Source of the DNA: an uncultured Gammaproteobacteria bacterium
GTDB lineage: Bacteria; Pseudomonadota; Gammaproteobacteria; Pseudomonadales; Pseudohongiellaceae
DNA length: 64,000 bases
Direction: 5' to 3'
Assembly (NCBI GenBank): GCA_937898685.1
Contig: CALEJT010000044.1
Span: 18,466-82,465 of the forward strand
Position numbers and translations under genes: made by a program. Position 1 is the first letter of the stretch; every line of letters starts with the position of its first letter. Of the stretch, positions 16,046-24,781 are shown one piece after another. The notes beneath the pieces are model-generated. The model did no database searches. It was not told the origin of the DNA and saw only the letters and a list, made by a program, of their open reading frames with translations.

Positions 16046-17215
16046 TTAGACGGTCCACACCTTGATGACGTGCTCGATGGAGCGGATGTCATTCAGGGTT
16101 TCCAGAGTAGGGCTGGTTTCAATGTCGATCAAGTTATAGGCGATGTCACCACGGCTCTTGTTGAGCATGTCGATGACGTTGATGTCGCGATCAGCCAGGA
16201 TCGACAGAATCTGGCCGAGCATGCCCGGGACGTTCTGGTTGACCACTGCGATACGGATGCCTTCGCTGCGCTCGAGCGTGAGTGTGGGGAAGTTCACCGA
16301 GTTGCGGATATTGCCGTGCTCGAGGAAGTCGCGCAGCTGATCCACGGCCATGATGGCGCAGTTGTCTTCGGCTTCGTCGGTGCTGGCGCCGATGTGCGGC
16401 ATCAGGATCACTTTCGGATGACGCAGCAGCGGCGGGGTAGGGAAGTCCGTAACGTAGCAGGACAGACGGCCGTTGTTCAGACCTTCGAGCAGAGCACCGT
16501 TGTCGACGATCGCGTCACGCGAGTAGTTGAGCAGTACTGCGCCAGTTTTGAAGTAGTTGATGATCTTCCGGTCGATCAAGTTCTTGGTGGCTTCGGTGAC
16601 GGGCAGATGCAGCGTCACGAAGTCTGAACGCGAAATCAGCGAGGTGAGGTTTTCCTGTTTCTCGACCTGATTCGCCAGACGCCATGCCGCATCGACCGAA
16701 ATCGCAGGATCGTAGCCAAGCACTTTCATGCCGAGCTGAATCGCGACTTCGGCGACGAGCGCGCCGATGGCACCGAGGCCGACGACGCCGATGGTCTTGC
16801 CGGCAAGCTCACTGCCTTTGAACGCAGATTTCTGCGCTTCCATCAGCTTGTTGAGACTGGCCTGATCGAGATTGGCATCCTGCTGGTTGACCCAGTTGAT
16901 GCCCTGCAGCACACCACGCGAAGCGAGCAACAGGCCGCACACGACCAACTCTTTCACTGCGTTGGCGTTAGCGCCGGGTGTGTTGAAGACCACCACACCT
17001 TGCTTCGTGTAATCTTCGACGGGAATGTTGTTGACGCCGGCGCCCGCACGGGCCACGGCTTTGAGGTTCGGGTTGAGGTTGCCAGCAGTCAGCGTGTGGC
17101 TTCGCACCAAGATTGCATCGGCATCCCGTTGATCGGGTCCTACCAGATACTCCTGTCGCGGAAAGCGTCGCAGCCCTTTCTCGGAAATTTGATTGAAGGT
17201 TTGGATTTTGTACAT
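16046..17215 (-). CDS. serA: D-3-phosphoglycerate dehydrogenase
   Basis: 389 aa from the ATG at 17215; longer in-frame extensions have no family similarity. First step of serine synthesis. The N-terminus MYKIQTFNQIS and RSHTL are typical. Rossmann motif GLGAIG; catalytic Arg in NYSRDAIVD, Glu after the CYVTDFP stretch is not in the usual DVFxxEP form, and His in LMPHIGASTDEAEDN. A C-terminal ACT domain (about 315-389, RIAVVNQNVPGMLGQIL) is the serine-sensing part. This compact 390-residue form lacks the intervening domain of long PGDHs. Confidence 0.92.
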   Translation of the reverse strand: MYKIQTFNQISEKGLRRFPRQEYLVGPDQRDADAILVRSHTLTAGNLNPNLKAVARAGAGVNNIPVEDYTKQGVVVFNTPGANANAVKELVVCGLLLASRGVLQGINWVNQQDANLDQASLNKLMEAQKSAFKGSELAGKTIGVVGLGAIGALVAEVAIQLGMKVLGYDPAISVDAAWRLANQVEKQENLTSLISRSDFVTLHLPVTEATKNLIDRKIINYFKTGAVLLNYSRDAIVDNGALLEGLNNGRLSCYVTDFPTPPLLRHPKVILMPHIGASTDEAEDNCAIMAVDQLRDFLEHGNIRNSVNFPTLTLERSEGIRIAVVNQNVPGMLGQILSILADRDINVIDMLNKSRGDIAYNLIDIETSPTLETLNDIRSIEHVIKVWTV

Positions 17216-17350
17216 CTGGCTTGCAGATCCTGATCGAACGAAGCGGAAATACCCACGGTGGGGGGCTCTATCGGGCCGGCTAGTTATACCGATTCCGCAG
17301 GGAAATTGCCAGTTGAGCGCGGTTGCATCACGGCGGTGCAAGATTGCCGT

Positions 17351-17638
17351 ATGACGCACGAAATCGCGCAGGAAAGCCCTTGGTTCGTCTATGTGCTGAG
17401 AACGGCACGGGGTGTGCTCTATACCGGTATTTCCACCGATCCGGAGCGTCGTCTGAAAGAACACGAAACGGGTGCCAGAGGGGCGCGCAGTCTGCGCGGC
17501 AAGGGCCCCCTGGCTTTGGTGTGGCAATGCGGTGTGCCGGACCGTTCCACTGCCAGCAAACTGGAGGCACGCATCAAACGTTTGTCACGCGCGCAAAAGT
17601 TGGAGTTGGTTAGAACTGGTGCGCTGCCCGGGCTATAA
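17351..17638 (+). CDS. GIY-YIG nuclease domain protein (UPF0213/YhbQ type)
   Basis: 95 aa from the ATG at 17351; no strong ribosome site. The single GIY-YIG domain covers nearly the whole chain: WFVYVLRTARGVLYTGISTD contains the GVLYTGIS core, with Arg in DPERRLKEH and Glu in KLEARIKRL as the catalytic residues of the family. E. coli YhbQ is the closest well-known type; a DNA nuclease activity has been reported for it, role unclear. The candidate -10 box of proA lies on this gene's stop codon. Confidence 0.8.
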   Translation: MTHEIAQESPWFVYVLRTARGVLYTGISTDPERRLKEHETGARGARSLRGKGPLALVWQCGVPDRSTASKLEARIKRLSRAQKLELVRTGALPGL

Positions 17639-17639
17639 T
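17634..17639 (+). promoter_or_regulatory. Candidate proA -10 box
   Basis: Perfect TATAAT 28 bp before proA, followed by CGCCGCC. The -35 region at 17 bp (TAGAAC) is weak. The box overlaps the TAA stop of the GIY-YIG gene. Confidence 0.5.
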
Positions 17640-17666
17640 CGCCGCCTCTTTAGCCGGACCTCTTCC

Positions 17667-18926
17667 ATGTCAGAAATCAAGAACTACATGCGCCAGCTGG
17701 GCTCGCAGGCTCGGCAGGCTTCGCGGCATCTTGCTGCTGCGGAAACCGATCTGAAAAACCGCGCCCTGCTCGCGATGGTGGACGCCATCGATGCTGCGCG
17801 CGACAAACTCGAAGCTGCCAATGCGCAGGACTTGGCCAATGGCCGCGAGAAGGGCCTGGATCCTGCCATGCTCGATCGTTTGGAGCTCACGCCCAAGCGC
17901 GTCGACGGCATGCTCGAAGGCTTGCGTCAGGTTGCAGCTCTGCCTGATCCGATCGGCGAGCTGAGCGACATGCGCTACCTGCCGAGCGGCATCCAGGTCG
18001 GTCGCATGCGTGTGCCGCTTGGTGTGATCGGCATCATCTATGAATCGCGGCCGAACGTGACGGTGGAAGCGGCAAGCCTGTGCCTGAAGTCCGGCAATGC
18101 CACCATCCTGCGCGGCGGCTCGGAAGCCATCAATTCCAACCGTGCCATCGCCGACTGCATACAGCAGGCGCTGCGCGAAACCGGTTTACCGGAAGCAGCA
18201 GTACAGGTGGTGGAACACACCGACCGTGCTGCGGTGGGCGAACTCATCACCATGCCGGAGTTCGTGGACGTCATCGTGCCACGTGGTGGCAAGGGTTTGA
18301 TCGAGCGCATCAGCCAGGACGCCAAGGTACCCGTGATCAAGCACCTCGACGGAGTTTGTCACGTCTACATCGACGAAAGCGCCGACTTCGAAAAGGCGCA
18401 GCGCATCGCCATCAACGCCAAGACGCATCGCTATGGAGTGTGCAACGCCATGGAAACTCTGCTCGTGCATTTCAACGTGGCGGAGAAGATGTTGCTGCCT
18501 CTGATCGAGCGCTATCGCGAGATCGGTGTCGAGCTTCGTGGTTGCGATCGTACCCGTGCCCTCATGTCCGGCATCGTGCCTGCCACCGAGGACGACTGGC
18601 GTGCTGAATACCTCGGCCCGATCCTCGCCATCAGGATCGTCGACAGCCTGGAGCAGGCGATCGAGCACATCAACACCTACGGCTCGCAGCATACGGATGC
18701 CATCGTCACCGAGAACTTCACCCGTGCCCGTAAGTTCCTGCGCGAAGTGGATTCCAGCTCGGTGATGGTCAACGCCTCCACCCGTTTTGCCGATGGCTTC
18801 GAATATGGTCTCGGTGCCGAGATCGGCATTTCCACGGACAAGTTCCATGCCCGTGGCCCCGTAGGGTTGGAAGGACTGACCTCTCAGAAATACATCGTGC
18901 TGGGCGATGGTCACATCCGCCGCTGA
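17667..18926 (+). CDS. proA: Gamma-glutamyl phosphate reductase
   Basis: 419 aa from the ATG at 17667. Second step of proline synthesis: glutamate 5-phosphate plus NADPH to glutamate 5-semialdehyde. Aldehyde-dehydrogenase fold with the ProA motifs VPLGVIGIIYESRPN, LRGGSEAINSN, VIVPRGGKGLI, and the catalytic Cys259 in YGVCNAMET. The C-terminal GAEIGISTDKFHARGP is conserved. It opens the operon that continues nadD-rsfS-rlmH, an order also seen in Pseudomonas. The next gene starts within its last 20 bp. Confidence 0.95.
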   Translation: MSEIKNYMRQLGSQARQASRHLAAAETDLKNRALLAMVDAIDAARDKLEAANAQDLANGREKGLDPAMLDRLELTPKRVDGMLEGLRQVAALPDPIGELSDMRYLPSGIQVGRMRVPLGVIGIIYESRPNVTVEAASLCLKSGNATILRGGSEAINSNRAIADCIQQALRETGLPEAAVQVVEHTDRAAVGELITMPEFVDVIVPRGGKGLIERISQDAKVPVIKHLDGVCHVYIDESADFEKAQRIAINAKTHRYGVCNAMETLLVHFNVAEKMLLPLIERYREIGVELRGCDRTRALMSGIVPATEDDWRAEYLGPILAIRIVDSLEQAIEHINTYGSQHTDAIVTENFTRARKFLREVDSSSVMVNASTRFADGFEYGLGAEIGISTDKFHARGPVGLEGLTSQKYIVLGDGHIRR

Positions 18927-19587
18927 GGCGCAGCTCTCCGCCGTGCGCACCAAGATCGGTGTGCTCGGCGGGACCTTCGATCCGGTTCATCTGGGACACC
19001 TGCAGCTTGCGCGGCAGTTGCGCGAGCATCTGCAGTTGGATCAGGTCCACCTCATCCCTTGTGGCGTGCCCGTGCATCGCCCCCCGCCGCAGGCGTCCAG
19101 CGCGCAGCGGGTGGCCATGCTGGAGCTGGCGGTGCAGGATTTTCCTTGGATGAAGGTGGATCGGCGCGAGATCGAAAGCAGTGAACCATCGTGGACCCAC
19201 ACGACGCTCAGGTCCCTGCGAGCAGAGCTGCCGGATGTGGCGCTGTACTTCAGCATGGGAGCGGACGCCTTCTTGGGGCTGACCACTTGGCGCCGCTGGC
19301 AAGAGTTGCCGGAGCTCGCCCATCTGATCGTTTCAACCAGGCCTGGCTATGAGTTGGATGTGAGCGTGCTCGATCAGCCGTTGCGTGCATTTTATGAGCG
19401 TCACCTCGCAACACGGCTGGAGCAGCTGGAAGGCCGCTTGGCCGGAAAGCTTTACTTTGCAACGCTACAGACGCCGAAGCTGTCCTCGTCAGAGGTGAGG
19501 GAGCGGATCCAGCGTGGTGAAAGTCTTGCAGATGCCTTACCGCCGGCTGTGGCCGACTACATTGCAGAACAACAACTTTATGTATGA
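18907..19587 (+). CDS. nadD: Nicotinate-nucleotide adenylyltransferase
   Basis: 226 aa from the ATG at 18907, overlapping proA by 20 bp. It joins ATP and nicotinate mononucleotide to make deamido-NAD. Motifs: GGTFDPVHLGHL (nucleotide binding, about 20-31), MGADAFLGL, LIVSTRPGY and the C-terminal SSSEVRERI, the ISSTxIR-type signature. Family length is usual. The downstream rsfS start is separated by 32 bp. Confidence 0.95.
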   Translation: MVTSAAEAQLSAVRTKIGVLGGTFDPVHLGHLQLARQLREHLQLDQVHLIPCGVPVHRPPPQASSAQRVAMLELAVQDFPWMKVDRREIESSEPSWTHTTLRSLRAELPDVALYFSMGADAFLGLTTWRRWQELPELAHLIVSTRPGYELDVSVLDQPLRAFYERHLATRLEQLEGRLAGKLYFATLQTPKLSSSEVRERIQRGESLADALPPAVADYIAEQQLYV

Positions 19588-19619
19588 GGCCGAGTGCCTC
19601 GCTTCCTAGGAGTGAACTT

Positions 19620-19958
19620 TTGACTTCGGTACAACTCAATGCCCTCGTGATCGCCGCGCTGGAGGATCTGAAGGGACAGGACATCGTCAGCCTCGACATT
19701 TCACCGCTCACCACCATTGCCGATTACATGGTGGTGGTCACCGGTACCTCGAACCGTCACGTCAAATCGCTGGCGGACGAAGTGCTCAAGCGCGGCAAGG
19801 AGGCTGGCCTCGAAGTGCGCATCGAAGGACAGGAGCAGGGCGAGTGGGTACTGCTCGACCTCGGTGACGTGATCGTGCATGTGATGCAGGCCGCGACACG
19901 TAAGCTCTACGACCTCGAATCGCTGTGGAAGCTGGCTCCGGGAGAAGCCGGGGCGTGA
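19620..19958 (+). CDS. rsfS: Ribosomal silencing factor RsfS
   Basis: 112 aa from the TTG at 19620, chosen because a clear AGGAG lies 7-8 bp upstream; an in-frame ATG at 19584 would add 12 residues that the family lacks. RsfS binds uL14 (RplN) and blocks subunit joining in starvation. Conserved segments: LKGQDIVSLDI, ADYMVVVTGTSNRHV, EGQEQGEWVLLDLGDVIVHVM and YDLESLW. It overlaps rlmH by 4 bp. Confidence 0.93.
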   Translation: MTSVQLNALVIAALEDLKGQDIVSLDISPLTTIADYMVVVTGTSNRHVKSLADEVLKRGKEAGLEVRIEGQEQGEWVLLDLGDVIVHVMQAATRKLYDLESLWKLAPGEAGA

Positions 19959-20425
19959 AGATCCGCCTGCTCTGCGTCGGCACCCGCATGCCCGACTGGG
20001 TGGAAGCGGGGGTAGAGGAATACCGCAAGCGTTTGCCGCGCGACTTCGAGCTGCAGGTGCAGGAGGTGCCGCTGGCGCAGCGCGGCAAGTCCGGGGACGG
20101 CGCCCAGGCGCGGCTGAAGGAAGGCGAGGCCCTGCTCAAACTGATCGGCAAGGGTGAGCACGTGGTGGCGCTCGACGTCCTCGGCAAGAGCTTCAGCACC
20201 GAAGCCCTGGCGGAGGAGGTGCGAAGCATCCGCGATGGGGGGCGGAACCTGTGTCTTCTGGTCGGCGGACCGGATGGATTGTCGGAGGCCTGCCTGAGCC
20301 GGGCGGATGGGCGGTGGTCCCTGTCGGCCCTGACCTTCCCCCACCCGATCGTCCGCATCATCCTGGCGGAACAGTTGTACCGGGTCTGGACCCTCCTTCA
20401 GGGGCATCCGTACCACCGGGCGTGA
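19955..20425 (+). CDS. rlmH: 23S rRNA pseudouridine-1915 N3-methyltransferase
   Basis: 156 aa from a GTG at 19955 that overlaps the rsfS stop. SPOUT-fold methyltransferase that methylates pseudouridine 1915 in 23S rRNA using S-adenosylmethionine. Family features: KIRLLCVGTRMPDW, ALDVLGKSFSTEALA, LLVGGPDGLSEAC and the C-terminal knot LTFPHPIVRIILAEQLYR, ending GHPYHRA. Length matches the family. Confidence 0.95.
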   Translation: MKIRLLCVGTRMPDWVEAGVEEYRKRLPRDFELQVQEVPLAQRGKSGDGAQARLKEGEALLKLIGKGEHVVALDVLGKSFSTEALAEEVRSIRDGGRNLCLLVGGPDGLSEACLSRADGRWSLSALTFPHPIVRIILAEQLYRVWTLLQGHPYHRA

Positions 20426-20701
20426 GCGGAACGGCTACCACTAGCGCTTGTGGAAAACAGAGCTTTTTTCATGAAAATTAGCTAGATACTGTTATTTTTT
20501 AAAACTTGTTTGTAGAATCGCCGCCAAGTCGGAGTCCGTCCGGCCTTCCTTGTACCAGAAGGGAAGTCGGGCAGAGCAGAAGGGCGTTCAAACACAGGGA
20601 CGCACCGGAAGTGATCACAGCTTGTCCATAACGGCAATGTCGATATTTCGGTTACCGGCTGCGAGGTGCACACACAATGGCCCCATTCAAAAAAGAAAAC
20701 G
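20426..20701. other. Spacer rlmH-mrdA, about 276 bp
   Basis: The first half is AT-rich compared with its surroundings. TAGAAT at 20513-20518 could be a -10 box, but no good -35 lies 16-18 bp upstream. This may separate an mrdA transcription unit from the proA-rlmH unit. No hairpin terminator or RNA gene recognised. Confidence 0.35.
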
Positions 20702-22642
20702 ATGACAGATCGTTACACCTTTAAGGACCTTCAGCAGGAGAGAAAGCTATTTCTCTCTCGCCTGATCATAGGCGCTTGTGTCGTCCTTGTTCTCATCGCC
20801 TGCCTCATCGCACGTCTCGCCTACCTGCAGATCACTCAACACGAGTACTACTCCACCAAGTCCGATCAATATCGAATTCATATTCAACCGGTCGTTCCCA
20901 ATCGCGGTTTGATCTACGACCGTAACGGTGTACTGCTGGCGGAAAACAAGGCCAGTTACACCTTGATGCTGGTGAAGGAGGAAGCGGGCGACATCGAAAA
21001 AAGCCTGGATGTGCTGCGTTCGTTGATCGAGCTCTCTCCGGAAGACGAAGAAAAGTTCTACACCCGTCTCAAGCGCCGTGCCGTACCGTTCTCCGAAGTG
21101 CCGGTGCGTTTCAATCTGTCCGAAGAAGAAATCGCTGCCATTGCAGTGAATCAATTCCGTCTGCCCGGCATCAGCGTGCAGGCACAGCTCGTACGTCACT
21201 ATCCGCAGGGTGAATTGATGGCGCATGCCATCGGTTATGTGGCGAGCATTTCCGAAGAAGAATTGAAAACTCTCGACCGCGTGAATTACGCCGGCACCGA
21301 TCAGATCGGCAAGATGGGTGTCGAGAAGGTCTACGAAGAACTGCTGCATGGCACGGTCGGCTACGAGACGGTCGAGAAGAACGCGCGCGGCCAGATCATG
21401 AAGGTGCTCGATCGCACCGACCCCATCCCTGGTCAGGACATCGTGCTGAGTCTGGACAGCAACCTGCAGAAGGCAGCGGTGGAAGCACTGGGGGATTTCC
21501 GCGGTGGCATCGTCGCGCTCGACCCCGCTACCGGCGGTGTGTTGGCGATGGTGAGCAAGCCGTCCTTCGATCCCAACCTCTTCGTCGAAGGCATCAGCAA
21601 GGCCGACTACGAGAAGCTGAACGACCGCGTGCAGACCCCGCTCTTCAACCGCGCGCTGGCACGCTATTCACCCGGCTCCACCATCAAACCCTTCATCGGT
21701 CTGGCGGCGCTCGACACCGGTCTGCGTACCCGGGAACACACCGTGCGCGATCCTGGCCACTTCAAGCTCGACGGCTCGAGCCACGTCTATCACGACTGGA
21801 CCTGGTGGACGAACCGCAGCGGTCACGACATCGTCAACCTGGAGAAGGCGATCTACCAGAGCTGCGACATCTATTTCTTCGATCTTGCGACCGACATGGG
21901 CATCGATACGATGCACGACTTCCTCTACAAGTTCGGTTTCGGTCGCAACACCAGTATCGACATCCCGCAGGCCAGCATCGGCATCCTGCCGAACCGGGAG
22001 TGGAAGATGCGTACGATGGGTGAGCCCTGGTATCCGGGTGAGACGGTCAACTCCTCGATCGGGCAGGGCTATACCGAAGCCACGCCGCTGCAGTTGGCCA
22101 CCGCCACCATGCTCATCGCCAACAAGGGCAAGTGGCGTCAGCCGGCCCTGCTCAAGCGCATCGGTCTGGATGGACCGGACATCGAGCACAAGAGCACGAT
22201 CCCCGACATCGAGCTGAAGAATCCCGACGACTGGAACTTCATGACGGAAGCCATGGCGGCCGTCATCCACAAGGGTAATGGTGGCTACCGCAACAATGGT
22301 ACGGCCTGGCCCTACGTGGTGAATGTCGGCCCCATGCCGTATCGCATGGCGGGCAAGTCGGGCACTGCGCAGGTCGTCGGGATGCCGGCGGACTATCGCA
22401 AGAGCAGCAAGAGCGCCATCCCTGAAAAATTCCGCGATCACGCGCTCTTCATCGCCTTTGCGCCAGTGGAAGATCCGAAGATCGCGGTGGCCGTGTTCGT
22501 CGAACACGGCGAAGGTGGTAGTGGCGTGGCTGGACCGATCGCTCGCAAGGTCATTGATGCCTATCTGTTGGAGAATGGGCAGCTGAAGCCGGAATTCATG
22601 CCGGCACCGGCACCCTCCCTCATTTCCTCGCTGACCCCCTGA
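20702..22642 (+). CDS. mrdA: Penicillin-binding protein 2 (elongasome transpeptidase)
   Basis: 646 aa from the ATG at 20702 (a GTG at 20666 is less likely). Inner-membrane D,D-transpeptidase of the rod elongation complex, partner of RodA. One membrane helix (about 22-44), the dimerisation/pedestal domain from VPNRGLIYDRNG, then the transpeptidase domain with SPGSTIK (Ser326, Lys329), SCD in YQSCDIYFF as the SxN position, and KSGTAQVV near residue 555. Followed 11 bp later by rodA, as usual. Confidence 0.95.
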   Translation: MTDRYTFKDLQQERKLFLSRLIIGACVVLVLIACLIARLAYLQITQHEYYSTKSDQYRIHIQPVVPNRGLIYDRNGVLLAENKASYTLMLVKEEAGDIEKSLDVLRSLIELSPEDEEKFYTRLKRRAVPFSEVPVRFNLSEEEIAAIAVNQFRLPGISVQAQLVRHYPQGELMAHAIGYVASISEEELKTLDRVNYAGTDQIGKMGVEKVYEELLHGTVGYETVEKNARGQIMKVLDRTDPIPGQDIVLSLDSNLQKAAVEALGDFRGGIVALDPATGGVLAMVSKPSFDPNLFVEGISKADYEKLNDRVQTPLFNRALARYSPGSTIKPFIGLAALDTGLRTREHTVRDPGHFKLDGSSHVYHDWTWWTNRSGHDIVNLEKAIYQSCDIYFFDLATDMGIDTMHDFLYKFGFGRNTSIDIPQASIGILPNREWKMRTMGEPWYPGETVNSSIGQGYTEATPLQLATATMLIANKGKWRQPALLKRIGLDGPDIEHKSTIPDIELKNPDDWNFMTEAMAAVIHKGNGGYRNNGTAWPYVVNVGPMPYRMAGKSGTAQVVGMPADYRKSSKSAIPEKFRDHALFIAFAPVEDPKIAVAVFVEHGEGGSGVAGPIARKVIDAYLLENGQLKPEFMPAPAPSLISSLTP

Positions 22643-22653
22643 CGAAGGGTAAG

Positions 22654-23802
22654 GTGGCCTCGATTCTGGACTTTGCTCGACAAGGCAGCAGCGTAGGTGT
22701 TGAGCTTGAACGCAAGCCCAGCATCTGGGAACGCCTGCACATCGATCTTCCCTTGTTGTGTGGCTTGGTGATGGTGCTGAGCTTCGGTCTGATGGTGCTC
22801 TACAGCGCCACCGACAGTAACGAAGCCGAAGTCCGTCGTCAGTTCTTCTACATCCTGCTTGGTTTCTGCGTGATGTTCGGCGTGGCGCAGATCGATCTGC
22901 GTTATTTCCGACAGGTGGCGCCATGGTTGTACATCGGAGGCGTTGGCTTGTTGATCGCCGTGCTCCTCTTCGGCGACAGCGCCAAGGGGGCGCAACGCTG
23001 GCTGGACTTCCCCGGACTCCCGCGTTTCCAACCATCCGAAATGATGAAGACCATCGTTCCTCTTACGGTGGCCGCCTTTCTGGCGCGTGGTTCCTTGCCG
23101 CCGCGGCTCTGGCAGATCGGCGTGGCTCTGATGATTTTGGGCATTCCCGCTGCGCTCACCGCCATTCAGCCCGACCTCGGCACCGCGCTTCTGATCGGCG
23201 TGGCCGGCACCTTCGTGATCCTGTTGTCGGGCATTCGTTGGAAGTTGGTCTTTTCCGCGCTCATGCTCGGCATCATGGCGATTCCGGCGCTGTGGATGTT
23301 CTACCTCGCGGACTATCAGAAACAGCGCATCCACACCTTCCTCGATCCCGAGCGGGAACCGCTGGGGGCCGGGTGGAACATCATCCAGTCGAAGACGGCG
23401 ATCGGTTCTGGCGGCCTTTACGGAAAAGGCTGGCTGAACGGCGTGCAGTCGCGCCTCGACTTCCTGCCGGAAGGTCATACCGACTTCATCGTCGCCGTGC
23501 TCGCCGAAGAATTCGGTCTCGTGGGCATGTTGTTCTTGCTCTCGCTGTACCTCTTCGTCATCGGCCGCTGCCTCTACATCGGCGCGATGGCACAGTGCAA
23601 TTTCGGCCGGTTGCTCGCTGGTAGTCTGGCGCTCACCTTCTTCGTGTACGTGTTCGTGAACATCGGCATGGTGTCCGGCCTCGTACCCGTCGTGGGCGTG
23701 CCTTTGCCGCTGGTCAGTCTCGGTGGTACCTCCATCGTCAGTCTGATGGTGGGCTTCGGCATTCTCATGTCCATCCACACACACAAAAGTCCGGCTTATT
23801 GA
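22654..23802 (+). CDS. rodA: Peptidoglycan glycosyltransferase RodA
   Basis: 382 aa from a GTG at 22654 (GAAGGGTAA upstream). SEDS-family polytopic protein with about ten membrane helices; polymerises lipid II with PBP2. Signature LPEGHTDFIVAVLAEEFGLVG, family features WLDFPGL.RFQPSEMMK and the final PLPLVSLGGTSI. Its stop shares a base with the rlpA start (TGATG). Confidence 0.95.
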   Translation: MASILDFARQGSSVGVELERKPSIWERLHIDLPLLCGLVMVLSFGLMVLYSATDSNEAEVRRQFFYILLGFCVMFGVAQIDLRYFRQVAPWLYIGGVGLLIAVLLFGDSAKGAQRWLDFPGLPRFQPSEMMKTIVPLTVAAFLARGSLPPRLWQIGVALMILGIPAALTAIQPDLGTALLIGVAGTFVILLSGIRWKLVFSALMLGIMAIPALWMFYLADYQKQRIHTFLDPEREPLGAGWNIIQSKTAIGSGGLYGKGWLNGVQSRLDFLPEGHTDFIVAVLAEEFGLVGMLFLLSLYLFVIGRCLYIGAMAQCNFGRLLAGSLALTFFVYVFVNIGMVSGLVPVVGVPLPLVSLGGTSIVSLMVGFGILMSIHTHKSPAY

Positions 23803-24740
23803 TGTCCCTATCGTTTGCCAAGATGGCTCTGCAGACTTTTCGCTCGACTCGCAAGCTCGGCTTTGCACTCAACCTCGTCCTGGTTCTGTTGCTCGTTTCC
23901 TGTGCCTCGGCGCCGACACGTACTCCTACGGGCAGCGCCAACGCGGGCCGCTATGAAATGCAGAACGATTCCGGTGTGCTGGAGCCGATCGATCTGTCGA
24001 AGGTGCGCCCGGTGATCCCGCGCCGCGAAGTGCGCACGGCGGCTGGGAACAAGAGTCCCTACACCGTCAACGGCCGCACCTACCACGTGCTCCAGAGCGA
24101 GGCTGGTTACACGGAAACGGGCGTGGCCTCGTGGTACGGCCGCAAGTTCCACGGCCACCTCACCTCCAATGGCGAGATCTACGACATGTTTCAAATCTCG
24201 GCCGCGCATCCGATACTGCCGATCCCCAGCTACGTGCGCGTGACCAACCTCGACAACGGCAAGAGCATCATCGCGCGCGTCAATGACCGCGGCCCCTTCC
24301 ATCCGGGGCGTGTGATCGATCTCTCCTACGCGGGAGCCGTGATGCTGGGCTATGCGGGCAGAGGCACCGCGCGCGTGCGGGTGGAGGCGATCCTGCCGGA
24401 AGACAACGGCGTGCCGGCGCAACAGGTGGCCGTGGCGCCGGCTATCGCGGAGAATACCGTCGAAGCCGTTGCGGAAGAGCGACTCAAGATCGATCAGGGG
24501 CAGGGCCAGGAATACCTGCAGGTGGGCGCCTTCTCCAACTTGGAAAGCGCTCGCACCATCGTCGCACGTCTGAGCGAAATGACCTCGATGCGGGTCTTCA
24601 TTCAGAGCGACACCGCCGCCAACGGCGCGGTACTGCACAAGGTGCGAGTAGGTCCCCTGGTGGACGAGGCACAAGCGCGTGCCCTGATCGAGAATGTCGA
24701 ATCTGCCCGTCTGGGCACTCCGTTCCGCGTACGAATCTGA
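23802..24740 (+). CDS. rlpA: RlpA-like septal lytic transglycosylase lipoprotein
   Basis: 312 aa from the ATG at 23802, which overlaps the rodA stop by one base. Lipobox LLVSC near residue 33. A double-psi beta-barrel domain (about 100-190) carries GVASWYGRKFHGHLTSNGE, with the catalytic-type Glu and Asp (VNDRGPFHPGRVIDLS). A C-terminal SPOR domain (about 236-312, LQVGAFSNLESAR) binds denuded septal peptidoglycan. Pseudomonas RlpA cuts glycan lacking stem peptides. The mltB gene found between rodA and rlpA in Pseudomonas is absent. Confidence 0.92.
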   Translation: MSLSFAKMALQTFRSTRKLGFALNLVLVLLLVSCASAPTRTPTGSANAGRYEMQNDSGVLEPIDLSKVRPVIPRREVRTAAGNKSPYTVNGRTYHVLQSEAGYTETGVASWYGRKFHGHLTSNGEIYDMFQISAAHPILPIPSYVRVTNLDNGKSIIARVNDRGPFHPGRVIDLSYAGAVMLGYAGRGTARVRVEAILPEDNGVPAQQVAVAPAIAENTVEAVAEERLKIDQGQGQEYLQVGAFSNLESARTIVARLSEMTSMRVFIQSDTAANGAVLHKVRVGPLVDEAQARALIENVESARLGTPFRVRI

Positions 24741-24781
24741 ACCCTGTCGGCGTGGCCGACACGATAGAGAAGAGATAGAAG

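Noticed and set aside
17216..17527. N-terminal extension of serA
   Set aside because: The extension has no serA similarity, contains the divergent GIY-YIG start region, and the family begins at MYKIQTF.
20702..22642. GTG at 20666 as mrdA start
   Set aside because: The added residues are not family-like; ATG at 20702 places the membrane helix at the usual distance.
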